A DNA stretch of 64,000 bases, taken from NCBI GenBank assembly GCA_947497175.1, contig CANMFM010000006.1:496001-560000 (forward strand), read 5' to 3'. Positions 6,652-15,436 of this stretch are shown one piece after another. The notes below the pieces were generated by a model. That model had not been told where the DNA came from. It saw only the letters and a program-made list of their open reading frames with translations, and ran no database searches. The first letter of the stretch is position 1; every line of letters begins with the position of its first letter. This DNA is from an uncultured Aquimarina sp. GTDB lineage: Bacteria > Bacteroidota > Bacteroidia > Flavobacteriales > Flavobacteriaceae. A program made the position numbers and the translations under genes.

Positions 6652-9157
6652 TTGGCACACTACTGTCTTTCTATGGCTATCCCTTTTGTTTTATGTTTTC
6701 TCTTCTCAAGCTCAGGATGTAGGTGATACGAATATATCTCTGTCAGATGTTATTACTAAATTAGAAGAACGTTTTCGTTACAAATTTACATTTGCAGACG
6801 ATACTGTTGAAGGTGTTTTTACAGAAGCACCTAAAGATGAATTTACTTTTGAAGAAGTATTAGAGTTTCTTGAACAAAAAACTAATTTGAGGTATCGCAT
6901 ACTGGCAAATAACTTTGTCTCTATAAATAAGAAAAACGCTACTATTTTAATTTGTGGAATTCTAAAAGATAAGTACAGCCTATCTTCTCTGGAAGGAGCT
7001 TCTATACAAGGAAAAAAATCCTCTACCGTTAGTAATTCAAATGGTGAATTTAAGCTTGAAGTTTTTGCAGATGACGAAACCATAAGTATTGGTCATTTAG
7101 GGTATGAAACCATATATCGACTTGCTAATTCTTTTAAAAAGGACGATTGCTCTGAGGTTTTTATGGATTTTAAAACAGAAACATTATTTGAAGTAATACT
7201 GAGTAACTACATTGTGAAAGGAATTGATAAAACTAATGATGGAAGTTTTCAAATAGATTATAAAAATTTTGGGATCCTCCCGGGACTTATCGAAACAGAT
7301 GTTTTACAAACAGTACAAGCATTGCCTGGAATCCAAAGCGCAGACGAAACAGTTTCTAATATTAATATTCGAGGAGGTACTCATGATCAGAATCTAATAC
7401 TGTGGGATGGTATAAAAATGTATCAATCCGGTCATTTTTTTGGATTAATATCTGCAATAAATCCATTGATCACCAGAAAAGCAAAGTTGCTAAAAAATGG
7501 AACCAGCCCCGAATTTACAGACGGGGTTTCTGGAACTATGATCATGAATACCGATACGGCAATTACTGATCATTTTAGAGCAGGGATAGGTGTCAATATG
7601 ATTAATGCCGATATTTTTTCTGATATTCCATTGGGAGATAAATCTTCTCTGCAGGTGACAGCAAGAAAATCAATTCGCGACATAGCCAAAACGCCAACAT
7701 ACTCCCAGTATTCTGATAGAATTTCTCAGGATAGCGAAGTTGAAGGACAAAATTTTTTAGCCTCTGATATTGGTTTTGATTTTTATGATGTCAATTTACG
7801 TTGGAATTACAGTATGACCCCAAAAGATAAATTAAGAGTAAATTTTCTAACGATTAATAATGAACTTGTTTTTTCAGAAAACGCAATCGTAGATAATATT
7901 CAAAGATCCAGGCAAAGTAGTTTAAATCAAAGTAGCTTTGCTGGCGGGATCTGGTATCAAAGAAATTGGAACAATAAATTACGATCGGTAGTACAGGTAT
8001 ATGAAACAGATTATACTCTTAAATCCATTAATGCGAACCTTCAGCAAGAACAGCGTTTTTTGCAAAAGAATACAGTTTCTGAAACTGGTATTAAGCTAAA
8101 AGGGTATTATGATTTTAATGAAAAGATTACTTTTCTTAATGGCTACCAGTTTATAGAAACAGGTATATCGAATCTTAATGATATTGATTCTCCTGTATTC
8201 AGAGAAAAAAGAGTTAGAGTTATACGTACTCATAGCCTGTTTTCTCGAATATATTATGCACCCTACTCGGCTACAACTTTTAACTTGGGCGTGCGCTATA
8301 ATTATAATGATAAATTTAATACACATAGTGTAGAACCCAGGTTAAGCTATAATCAAAAAATATTCAAATATTTTAATATAGAAATATTAGGAGAATTTAA
8401 ACATCAAAACACATCACAGATCATAAATTTTCAGAATGATTTTTTGGGAATAGAAAAAAGAAGATGGATATTGTCTAATAATGAGGATATCCCGGTAATT
8501 AAAAGCAGACAAATTTCATTAGGTTTACAATACAACAGATTTGGTTGGCTTGTAAATGCCGAGGGATACTATAAAAAAGTCAAAGGGATCACAGCACGAA
8601 GTCAGGGATTTCAAAACCAATATGAATTTATAAGGGCCATAGGTGATTATACGGTAAATGGAGTTGATTTTTTATTGAACAAAAGATATAAAAACCTGAG
8701 CACTTGGATGAGTTACTCTTATGCTCAGAATGAGTATCTTTTTGAAACCTTTGAAGAGCGCGAATTTCCTAATAATATAGAGATTACCCATTCGGTAACC
8801 TTGGGGTCCTCTTATTCTTTTCAAGACTTTAAAATTTCTGCCGGGCTTAACTGGAATTCAGGTTTGCCTACGACCAGACCAGTTCCTGATAATCCGATTG
8901 CTAATAACCAGATAAATTATCAAAACTCAAATAGTAGCAGGTTAGATGAGTACCTTAGGATTGATCTTTCGGCAACGTATGATTTTAAAATTAGCAAAGA
9001 CATTCAAGCACATACCGGTTTTTCTGTATGGAATCTTGTCGACAGACAAAACGTAATTAACAATTACTATCGGATTAATCAGCAAAATCAACCTCAAGAA
9101 GTAGTAGAATCATCTTTGAGTATTACTCCTAACGCTACATTCAGAGTATCGTTTTAA
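6608..9157 (+). CDS. STN-domain TonB-dependent receptor (transducer of the FecI/FecR block)
   Basis: About 849 residues. After a signal peptide ending near SSQAQ come an STN domain (~37-105, LSDVITKLEERFRYKFTF), a carboxypeptidase-regulatory-like domain (~112-185), a plug (LPGIQSADE, NINIRGGTHDQN, LWDGIKMYQSGHFFG) and a beta-barrel ending in FRVSF. The STN domain normally touches FecR to transmit ligand binding, so this is the sensor/transporter of the preceding sigma/anti-sigma pair. The ligand is unknown. No ATG precedes the signal peptide; the open frame begins at TTG 6608, inside fecR, just after an in-frame TAG. A TTG start coupled to fecR translation is the best explanation. Confidence 0.9.
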   Translation: MIQKNVLHCIKVNYSWHTTVFLWLSLLFYVFSSQAQDVGDTNISLSDVITKLEERFRYKFTFADDTVEGVFTEAPKDEFTFEEVLEFLEQKTNLRYRILANNFVSINKKNATILICGILKDKYSLSSLEGASIQGKKSSTVSNSNGEFKLEVFADDETISIGHLGYETIYRLANSFKKDDCSEVFMDFKTETLFEVILSNYIVKGIDKTNDGSFQIDYKNFGILPGLIETDVLQTVQALPGIQSADETVSNINIRGGTHDQNLILWDGIKMYQSGHFFGLISAINPLITRKAKLLKNGTSPEFTDGVSGTMIMNTDTAITDHFRAGIGVNMINADIFSDIPLGDKSSLQVTARKSIRDIAKTPTYSQYSDRISQDSEVEGQNFLASDIGFDFYDVNLRWNYSMTPKDKLRVNFLTINNELVFSENAIVDNIQRSRQSSLNQSSFAGGIWYQRNWNNKLRSVVQVYETDYTLKSINANLQQEQRFLQKNTVSETGIKLKGYYDFNEKITFLNGYQFIETGISNLNDIDSPVFREKRVRVIRTHSLFSRIYYAPYSATTFNLGVRYNYNDKFNTHSVEPRLSYNQKIFKYFNIEILGEFKHQNTSQIINFQNDFLGIEKRRWILSNNEDIPVIKSRQISLGLQYNRFGWLVNAEGYYKKVKGITARSQGFQNQYEFIRAIGDYTVNGVDFLLNKRYKNLSTWMSYSYAQNEYLFETFEEREFPNNIEITHSVTLGSSYSFQDFKISAGLNWNSGLPTTRPVPDNPIANNQINYQNSNSSRLDEYLRIDLSATYDFKISKDIQAHTGFSVWNLVDRQNVINNYYRINQQNQPQEVVESSLSITPNATFRVSF

Positions 9158-9163
9158 GTTTGT

Positions 9164-10279
9164 TCAAATTCCTATTAGGGCGTTAATTTTTTTCCATAAA
9201 TCGTTATCAAAACTTGACGGGCCTAATAATGCTTCGCCTGTATCGCCACCCATCCTCACAATGACAAGATTTTGACTTGGTACTACATACAGTTTTTGGT
9301 CATCTTTTCCTAAACCAGCAATAAGGTCATCTGGTGCGTTGGGTATTAGTTTTCCTTGAAATTGAGTTTCAAATGATGGTGCTCTAAAACTTGATTTGCC
9401 ATTTAGCCACCATAGATACCCGTATGCCTGATTCATTTGCTGGGATGTTGTAGTCATTTCGTTAAAATAATTCTGATCAGAAAGAATAGTCTCGTTATCC
9501 CAGATCCCCTTATTTAAATTTAATAAACCAAATCTTGCCATACTTCTTGCGGTGCTATAAAATATACTGGCGTATCCGATATTTATCCATTTTCCGGTCA
9601 TGCCAATTTTATTCTTCAATTTGGCGTCAAAATACGATTCGAAGTTTTGACCGGTGGCCCCTTCAATGATACTCTGTAGCAAAGTATATGTCGCATTGTG
9701 ATAGTACCAAAATGTAGACGGTTGATTTAAATATGTTAAGCAGGTTGAATCTGTGCAATTTTGATTTGACACATTATAATTCAATCCGGTAGTCATTGTT
9801 AAATGATTTTTAACCGTTATCTGTGTTTCTTGTTCAGTTGTTATGTTTGCCCATTCAGGACCGATATATGTGGCAGAAGAATTATTTATGTTTAAAAACT
9901 CTTCTTGTTTTGCAATACCTATAGTAAAAGACGTGAGCGTTTTTCCTGCAGAATACCAAGGGTGTGAATCAGTAGATGTGTGACCATTAAAATATTTTTC
10001 AATTACGATCCTTCCATTTTTAAGTATAATAAACGCTTTAGAGTCTTTTGTCTCTAGATAATCATATAAATCTTTTTCACTAGAAGTGTTCCACCCAAGC
10101 TCTGAAACAGTGATTTTTTCCCAAGTATTTGTTGTTTTTGGAGGAAAATAAATCGTATCTAAGTCATCTGAATGGTTGGAAATCGCCGGATTTTCATCTA
10201 AAGTTTCTGAAGAGTCATTTGAGCATGAAAAAGTCAAACTAACCATTAAAAATAGTATCATTTTAATGTTCATAGGCAT
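9164..10279 (-). CDS. Serine hydrolase, beta-lactamase class C-like lipoprotein
   Basis: 371 residues. A lipoprotein signal (LTFSC at ~15-19) is followed by a linker and a beta-lactamase/esterase fold. The SxxK motif is seen in YSAGKTLTSFTIG, with Ser as the nucleophile, and a Tyr motif in WYYHNATYTLLQ (YxN-like). WWLNGKSSF and LGKDDQKLYVVPS follow near the end. Family members are D,D-peptidase-like, esterase or amide hydrolases of the periplasm or outer membrane; the substrate is not predictable. It is convergent with the TonB receptor (6-nt gap) and divergent from rimO. Confidence 0.88.
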   Translation of the reverse strand: MPMNIKMILFLMVSLTFSCSNDSSETLDENPAISNHSDDLDTIYFPPKTTNTWEKITVSELGWNTSSEKDLYDYLETKDSKAFIILKNGRIVIEKYFNGHTSTDSHPWYSAGKTLTSFTIGIAKQEEFLNINNSSATYIGPEWANITTEQETQITVKNHLTMTTGLNYNVSNQNCTDSTCLTYLNQPSTFWYYHNATYTLLQSIIEGATGQNFESYFDAKLKNKIGMTGKWINIGYASIFYSTARSMARFGLLNLNKGIWDNETILSDQNYFNEMTTTSQQMNQAYGYLWWLNGKSSFRAPSFETQFQGKLIPNAPDDLIAGLGKDDQKLYVVPSQNLVIVRMGGDTGEALLGPSSFDNDLWKKINALIGI

Positions 10280-10383
10280 TCTTTTGTAAATTTGGACTTT
10301 ACAATATACAAAAGGTTTAATACATTATTTGTTTTAATCAATATAGTTATTCGATTTATAGCCTATACTTGGTCTAATCGTTG

Positions 10384-10391
10384 TATCTTTG
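10384..10391 (+). promoter_or_regulatory. Putative -7 element of the rimO promoter
   Basis: TATCTTTG fits TAnnTTTG exactly, 20 nt before the rimO ATG; a TTGG at 10369 is too close to serve as a normal -33 element. Confidence 0.5.
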
Positions 10392-10411
10392 CACACCTTT
10401 ATTCAAAAGAT

Positions 10412-11713
10412 ATGAGAACAAAGACCTTAAAGAAGAATAAGATTAATGTTGTAACCCTTGGTTGTAGTAAAAATGTCTACGATAGCGAAGTGCTTATGGG
10501 GCAGCTTAAAGCAAATAATAAAGAAGTAGTACATGAAGAGGAAGGGAATATTGTAGTAATCAATACCTGTGGTTTTATTGCGAATGCAAAAGAGGAATCT
10601 GTAAATACAATCCTTGAATATGTACAGAAAAAAGATGAAGGTGTAGTAGATAAGGTTTTTGTTACGGGTTGTTTATCAGAAAGGTATAAACCGGATTTAG
10701 AAGAAGAGATTCCCGATGTAGATCAATATTTTGGAACTACCGAACTTCCTGGCTTGCTTAAGGCATTGGGGGCAGATTATAAACATGAGTTGATAGGAGA
10801 GCGACTTACCACTACACCCAAAAATTATGCATATCTTAAAATAGCCGAAGGATGTGATCGCCCTTGTTCCTTTTGTGCGATCCCATTAATGAGAGGGAAG
10901 CATAAATCTACACCTATTGAAGAGTTGATAGTAGAAGCAGAGAAACTTGCTGCAAATGGGGTTAAAGAAATTATTTTAATTGCCCAGGATCTTACCTACT
11001 ACGGTTTGGATTTGTATAAAGAAAGAAAGCTTGCAGACTTACTCAGAGCGCTGGTAAAAGTTGAAGGTATCGAGTGGATTCGTTTACACTACGCATTTCC
11101 TACAGGATTTCCTATGGATGTATTAGAAGTAATGAAACAAGAAGATAAGATATGTAACTATATCGATATCCCACTTCAGCACATAGCAGATCCCATACTA
11201 AAATCTATGCGTCGTGGTACTACTAAGGCAAAAACCACGAAACTTTTAGAAGCATTTAGAGGTGCTGTACCCGAAATGGCTATTCGTACCACGCTTATTG
11301 TAGGGTATCCTGGAGAAACTCAAGAAGATTTTGAAACACTAAGGGATTGGGTTAAAGAGATGCGTTTTGAACGATTGGGATGCTTTACCTATTCTCATGA
11401 AGAAAACACGCATGCGTTTAATCTAGAAGACGATGTTCCAGAAGAAGTAAAAATGCAGCGGGCTAATGAGATTATGGAAATTCAATCCCAAATATCGTGG
11501 GAATTGAATCAACAAAAGATTGGAAAAACCTTCAAAGTGGTTATAGATCGTAAAGAGGGTAATTACTTTATTGGCCGTACTGAATTTGATTCTCCGGATG
11601 TTGATAATGAAGTGTTGATCGATGCTTCAAAATTTTATCTTAAAACAGGAGAATATACCACTGCTAAAATAATTGAAGCCGAAGATTTTGATCTGTATGC
11701 CGAGCCAGTATAA
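10412..11713 (+). CDS. rimO: Ribosomal protein S12 methylthiotransferase RimO
   Basis: 433 residues from ATG 10412; the longer open frame upstream begins inside the promoter region and is not family-like. Order: UPF0004 domain (NVVTLGCSKN, INTCGFI and VTGCLS, three Cys for the second 4Fe-4S cluster), radical-SAM domain with EGCDRPCSFCAIPLMRG (CxxxCxxC cluster) and a C-terminal TRAM domain (~365-430). RimO adds a methylthio group to the conserved aspartate of S12. In many Bacteroidota it directly follows ftsY, whereas here a surface-signalling block lies between. Confidence 0.97.
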   Translation: MRTKTLKKNKINVVTLGCSKNVYDSEVLMGQLKANNKEVVHEEEGNIVVINTCGFIANAKEESVNTILEYVQKKDEGVVDKVFVTGCLSERYKPDLEEEIPDVDQYFGTTELPGLLKALGADYKHELIGERLTTTPKNYAYLKIAEGCDRPCSFCAIPLMRGKHKSTPIEELIVEAEKLAANGVKEIILIAQDLTYYGLDLYKERKLADLLRALVKVEGIEWIRLHYAFPTGFPMDVLEVMKQEDKICNYIDIPLQHIADPILKSMRRGTTKAKTTKLLEAFRGAVPEMAIRTTLIVGYPGETQEDFETLRDWVKEMRFERLGCFTYSHEENTHAFNLEDDVPEEVKMQRANEIMEIQSQISWELNQQKIGKTFKVVIDRKEGNYFIGRTEFDSPDVDNEVLIDASKFYLKTGEYTTAKIIEAEDFDLYAEPV

Positions 11714-11755
11714 TTCTCTTGGCATTTACTGTTTAAATGATATAGTTTAAAAGAA

Positions 11756-11785
11756 AAAAGGAAGCTTGATTTCAAGCTTCCTTTT
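11756..11785. terminator. Bidirectional intrinsic terminator between rimO and a small lipoprotein gene
   Basis: A 14-bp stem (AAAAGGAAGCTTGA / TCAAGCTTCCTTTT, 2-nt loop) with A-run on the left and T-run on the right, so it can end transcripts from both sides. Confidence 0.85.
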
Positions 11786-11866
11786 GTGATCTTAATAGGG
11801 TCTTTTATTTTAGGGCTAACTCAAATATAAAGAGAACTATTTCGATTCGGGGTGGATAATATAGAA

Positions 11867-12055
11867 TTATCCTACTGTATTGTATTCTAAACCTCCGTCA
11901 GTTTCATTATACTGGTCGATGATTTTTTCTTGATCTGTACCAGGAGTCAAACCAGGAGTATTTTCTCTTGATAAAGTTGCATCATCAAATGATTCTGCTT
12001 CACAAGAAAAAAGTGCAATTGCTATAACTAATAGGAGTGGTAATTTTTTTATCAT
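11867..12055 (-). CDS. Small lipoprotein, 62 residues
   Basis: A signal peptide with basic start MIKK, hydrophobic core and lipobox LFSC (Cys18) is followed by only ~44 polar residues (SFDDATLSREN, TPGTDQEKIIDQYN). The mature peptide has no domain. The gene is supported by the clear lipobox, a good promoter at 12096-12129 and a terminator at 11756-11785. Small lipoproteins after rimO are common in flavobacteria, but the function is unknown. Confidence 0.75.
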   Translation of the reverse strand: MIKKLPLLLVIAIALFSCEAESFDDATLSRENTPGLTPGTDQEKIIDQYNETDGGLEYNTVG

Positions 12056-12095
12056 CTTTTTAAATTTTTACTTTTTATGTTTGTTAAATTCGGGG

Positions 12096-12129
12096 CAAAT
12101 GTATGTAAAAAAGCGAAGCAAAATCTCAA
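12096..12129 (-). promoter_or_regulatory. Bacteroidota-type promoter of the small lipoprotein gene
   Basis: On the minus strand TACATTTG (12103-12096) matches TAnnTTTG, with TTG at 12129-12127 23 nt upstream as -33 element. The predicted leader is about 35-40 nt. Confidence 0.55.
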
Positions 12130-12478
12130 AGTTTTACTTGCAAACCGCTAAAAACCGATAGGCGTAACAAGGGCTGAATTAAGAAGTTTCTAATAGAATT
12201 AAGCCAAAGATTTCGGAAATAATAATACTTTCAAGGAAACGAGTAAATTTTGTCTAATTTTTGCTCCGTTTTATTGAAAGATAATGAATTGTAAAATGTG
12301 CCCAAAAAACGATATAATTAACGATTTGGTAACATTAAGTCCTATTTCATGTGTGTTTTTGTTATTTCATCAATAAAAAGTGATATTTATTGATAAATAT
12401 TCATTTTAAAACAATGAATTACATTGCCTTCTTAATAATTAGTAAGAGCATAAATTGATTTCGTAATTTGGATTGTTC
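12130..12478. other. Non-coding stretch with one inverted repeat
   Basis: About 350 bp with no supportable ORF on either strand. The only structure seen is a perfect 9-bp inverted repeat, ATCAATAAA / TTTATTGAT with an 8-nt spacer, at 12369-12394. It lacks a T-run and could be an operator or chance in AT-rich DNA. Confidence 0.4.
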
Positions 12479-13171
12479 TTAAGCATTCAAAATGGTAAGT
12501 TTTTGCCATATTTTTCTGCATAAACCCGTTGTAAGAATTTCAATTTCATTTACAGCTCTTACTACCGGTTCATCTGGCAAACTTTGAGAATATAGAGCAG
12601 CAACTTTTCCTATCAACGCTGCTGCTTCAGAACAGTAATCAAGATAGCGCTGAAGTTCAAACTTTGTAAGTGATCGCTTAGGTGAATTTTGTGTTGCAGT
12701 TTCGGGTAAATTTGCTACATACGGGTCTTTGGTTAATTGATGCATGTCAATCACATGAGCAATTACTCGTAATTCGTTCAGTGATCTAAGAGCTCGTTTG
12801 GTTTTTAACCTCGATTCTAGCGATATGAGAAAAAATATAGCAGCTCCAATAAGGATAATATCATTAAATATTGCTTCAGAAATAGTGACTATATTTGCTA
12901 ATGTTGTGTTTTCAATTTGCAGATCAATATAGGTAATACTATACAGTAATCCACCAAGACCAATCAGTATAATTAAATAAGAACATAGTCTCAAAGTAAT
13001 ATTGGGAGCTGAAATCCATTCTATATTTCTCTTGCTTTGTTGTGCTACACCTAAAAATTGATGGCAAACGTTTTTGAGAGAAGACTCAGGAAAACGATCG
13101 GAAATTCGTTTTTCTAATACGCCAATGGTCTTGATTATTTTTTCTGGATGCAAAACTATCGCTTCATTCAT
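12479..13171 (-). CDS. Conserved hypothetical two-helix membrane protein
   Basis: About 230 residues from ATG 13171 (a TTG lies 9 nt upstream). A cytosolic N-terminus of ~55 residues is followed by two transmembrane segments at ~61-80 (LCSYLIILIGLGGLLYS) and ~98-115 (IFNDIILIGAAIFFLI), then a ~110-residue C-terminal part rich in helix formers. No enzyme motif. It stands alone between the rimO region and the M3/M14 peptidase operon. Unknown function; the well-formed topology and length make it a real gene. Confidence 0.8.
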   Translation of the reverse strand: MNEAIVLHPEKIIKTIGVLEKRISDRFPESSLKNVCHQFLGVAQQSKRNIEWISAPNITLRLCSYLIILIGLGGLLYSITYIDLQIENTTLANIVTISEAIFNDIILIGAAIFFLISLESRLKTKRALRSLNELRVIAHVIDMHQLTKDPYVANLPETATQNSPKRSLTKFELQRYLDYCSEAAALIGKVAALYSQSLPDEPVVRAVNEIEILTTGLCRKIWQKLTILNA

Positions 13172-13265
13172 AAGCAACAAGATATCATAAATATTAAAAT
13201 TAAAAAGCGTACAAAACGATTTTAAGGTCGTGCTGTACGCTATTATTTAGTTTTCTTACAAAGGT

Positions 13266-15425
13266 TTATTTTGTCGGAAAACCACGATCTTTCATTAGGG
13301 CTTCAATATTGGGATCGCGACCTCTAAATTTTTTATAAGCATCGGCTGGGTCCATAGCATTGCGCGGTGCAAATAAATATTTTACCAATTTAGATGCTAC
13401 TTCTTTGTCATAAAATCCGTCAGGAGCTTCAGCAAAAGCTTCTGCTGCATCAGATGTTAATACATCTGCCCACATATAGCCGTAGTAAGCGGTAGCGTAT
13501 CCTTCACTAGAAAAAACATGTCCAAAATGAGGGGTTCTATGGCGCATTACTAATTCTTTTGGCATATTGAGTGCTGCTAAAGTTTCTTTTTCAAAGGTCT
13601 TAATATTAATATTATTTGGATCGGCCAAATGTAATTTCATATCCATAATTGCTGATGCCAAATATTCTGTAGTAGCAAAACCTTGATTAAAAGTGGCTGC
13701 TTTTTTTACTTTATCGATCAATGATTTTGGCATGGGTTCCCCAGTTTTATAATGCACAAGATAATTGTCAATTACTTTGTCTGTTGATAACCAACGTTCT
13801 AATAATTGAGATTGAAATTCGGTATAATCTCTTACCCCATTATTTAGTGTTGGGTATTTGACTTCAGAGGAAAGAAAGTGCAATGCATGGCCAAATTCAT
13901 GAAAAAATGTCTCCGCATCATCCCAGGATATTAGTGTGGGCTCTCCAGGAGCTGGTTTTACAAAATTTGAGTTGTTCGATGCTAATACATTTTTTTTGCC
14001 ATCAAAAGTTGTATGGCTTCTGTATGTAGTTGCCCAGGCGCCTGATCGCTTACCGGTTCTGGCAAAAGGATCAAGATACCAAAGTCCTATGTGTTCTCCA
14101 GAGGTTTTATCATTTACTTCCCAGACGTTTACATCTTCATGAAATACGGGTACTTTTCCTGGTTCTGTAGGTGTAAATTTGAAATTAAACAATTCACCAG
14201 CAACAAAGAACATGGCTTCTCTCAATTTATCCAATTGAAGATATTGTTTTACTTCATCAGAGTCCAGGTTGTACTTTTTTTGTCTGACTTTTTCTGCATA
14301 GTACCGATAATCCCAAGGCTCAATTGTAATTTTATCTCCATTTGCATCAGCTATGGCTTGCATATCAGCTACTTCTTCTTTTACACGGGCAATAGCTGCA
14401 GGCCAAACTGCATTCATTAACCTAGTTGCATTTTCGGGATTCTTTGCCATTCGATTCTGCAATCTCCAATCTGCAAAATTGTCATATCCTAATAAAGCGA
14501 CACGTTCTTTTCTTAATTTTAAAATCTTCGCAATATTTTCGTTGTTGTCATATTGGTCACCATTATCTCCTCTGGAATAATAATTTGTCCATACTTTTTT
14601 TCGTAATTCTCTCTCAGTAGAATACGTAAGAAAAGGATCCATAGAAGAACGTGTATTGGTTATTGCATATTTTCCTTCTTGACCACGATCCTTCGCTGCT
14701 TTTGCATAGGCATTAATGAGAGATTGTGATAACCCTCCTAATTGGTCTTGAGTAAGATAAGTGACATACCCTTCTTCATCGGCCAGGACATTATTTGAGA
14801 AGTTAGTGTACAATTCTGATAGTTCTTTATTAATTTGTGCATAGCGTTGCTTTTTTTCTTCGCTCAACTCTGCTCCATTCATAGCATAATCTTCGTAAAT
14901 TAATTGAACCACTCTTTGCTGATCATCTTCAAGAGGTGTTTCTAACGAGTTTTCATAAACAGTTTTTATACGCTGAAATAGCTTAGCATTTTGTGAAATT
15001 TTTGACCGAAACTCAGATAATTTTGGAGCCATTTCTTTTTGGATAAGCCTAAACTCTGGTGACGAGGTATTACTTCTTAAAATTCCATAATATGTAGAAA
15101 CTCGGTCAAATTCTGCACCAGATTTTTCTAATTCAACAATTGTATTCTCAAAAGTAGGTTCTTCTGGATTGTTAGCAATCTCATCAATCTCTTTCAGGTT
15201 GATTTCCATTGCTTTTACTAAGGCAGGTTTTACATCAGTAATGTTTACCTTGTCAAATGCAGGAACACCTTCATAAGGACCCGTCCATTCTGCAAGTAAT
15301 ATATTTTCTGTTTTTTCTGATGTCATTCCTTCTGCAGATTCTTTCTTTTGATTACAACTTGAAATAACAATAATAAAAAAAAGAAGTGTTGTTTTTAAAA
15401 TAATTGAAATATATGAATTGCTCAT
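13266..15425 (-). CDS. M3 family metallopeptidase (peptidyl-dipeptidase Dcp / oligopeptidase-like), lipoprotein
   Basis: 719 residues with a lipoprotein signal (VISSC, Cys24). The zinc site HEFGHALHF, with E and H as ligand and catalyst, is preceded by DDAETF and lies in a large helical thimet-oligopeptidase fold. The C-terminus carries FGHVFSSEGYATAYYGY, the substrate-binding loop of Dcp-like enzymes. Family members trim short peptides, Dcp releasing C-terminal dipeptides. The membrane-anchored periplasmic location suggests use of imported or environmental peptides. It is 11 nt after the M14 peptidase gene, so the two form an operon. Confidence 0.95.
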   Translation of the reverse strand: MSNSYISIILKTTLLFFIIVISSCNQKKESAEGMTSEKTENILLAEWTGPYEGVPAFDKVNITDVKPALVKAMEINLKEIDEIANNPEEPTFENTIVELEKSGAEFDRVSTYYGILRSNTSSPEFRLIQKEMAPKLSEFRSKISQNAKLFQRIKTVYENSLETPLEDDQQRVVQLIYEDYAMNGAELSEEKKQRYAQINKELSELYTNFSNNVLADEEGYVTYLTQDQLGGLSQSLINAYAKAAKDRGQEGKYAITNTRSSMDPFLTYSTERELRKKVWTNYYSRGDNGDQYDNNENIAKILKLRKERVALLGYDNFADWRLQNRMAKNPENATRLMNAVWPAAIARVKEEVADMQAIADANGDKITIEPWDYRYYAEKVRQKKYNLDSDEVKQYLQLDKLREAMFFVAGELFNFKFTPTEPGKVPVFHEDVNVWEVNDKTSGEHIGLWYLDPFARTGKRSGAWATTYRSHTTFDGKKNVLASNNSNFVKPAPGEPTLISWDDAETFFHEFGHALHFLSSEVKYPTLNNGVRDYTEFQSQLLERWLSTDKVIDNYLVHYKTGEPMPKSLIDKVKKAATFNQGFATTEYLASAIMDMKLHLADPNNINIKTFEKETLAALNMPKELVMRHRTPHFGHVFSSEGYATAYYGYMWADVLTSDAAEAFAEAPDGFYDKEVASKLVKYLFAPRNAMDPADAYKKFRGRDPNIEALMKDRGFPTK

Positions 15426-15436
15426 AAGTATTTGTT

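Noticed and set aside
10292..10411. N-terminal 40-codon extension of rimO
   Set aside because: It overlaps the -7 element and is not part of RimO proteins; ATG 10412 fits the family start.
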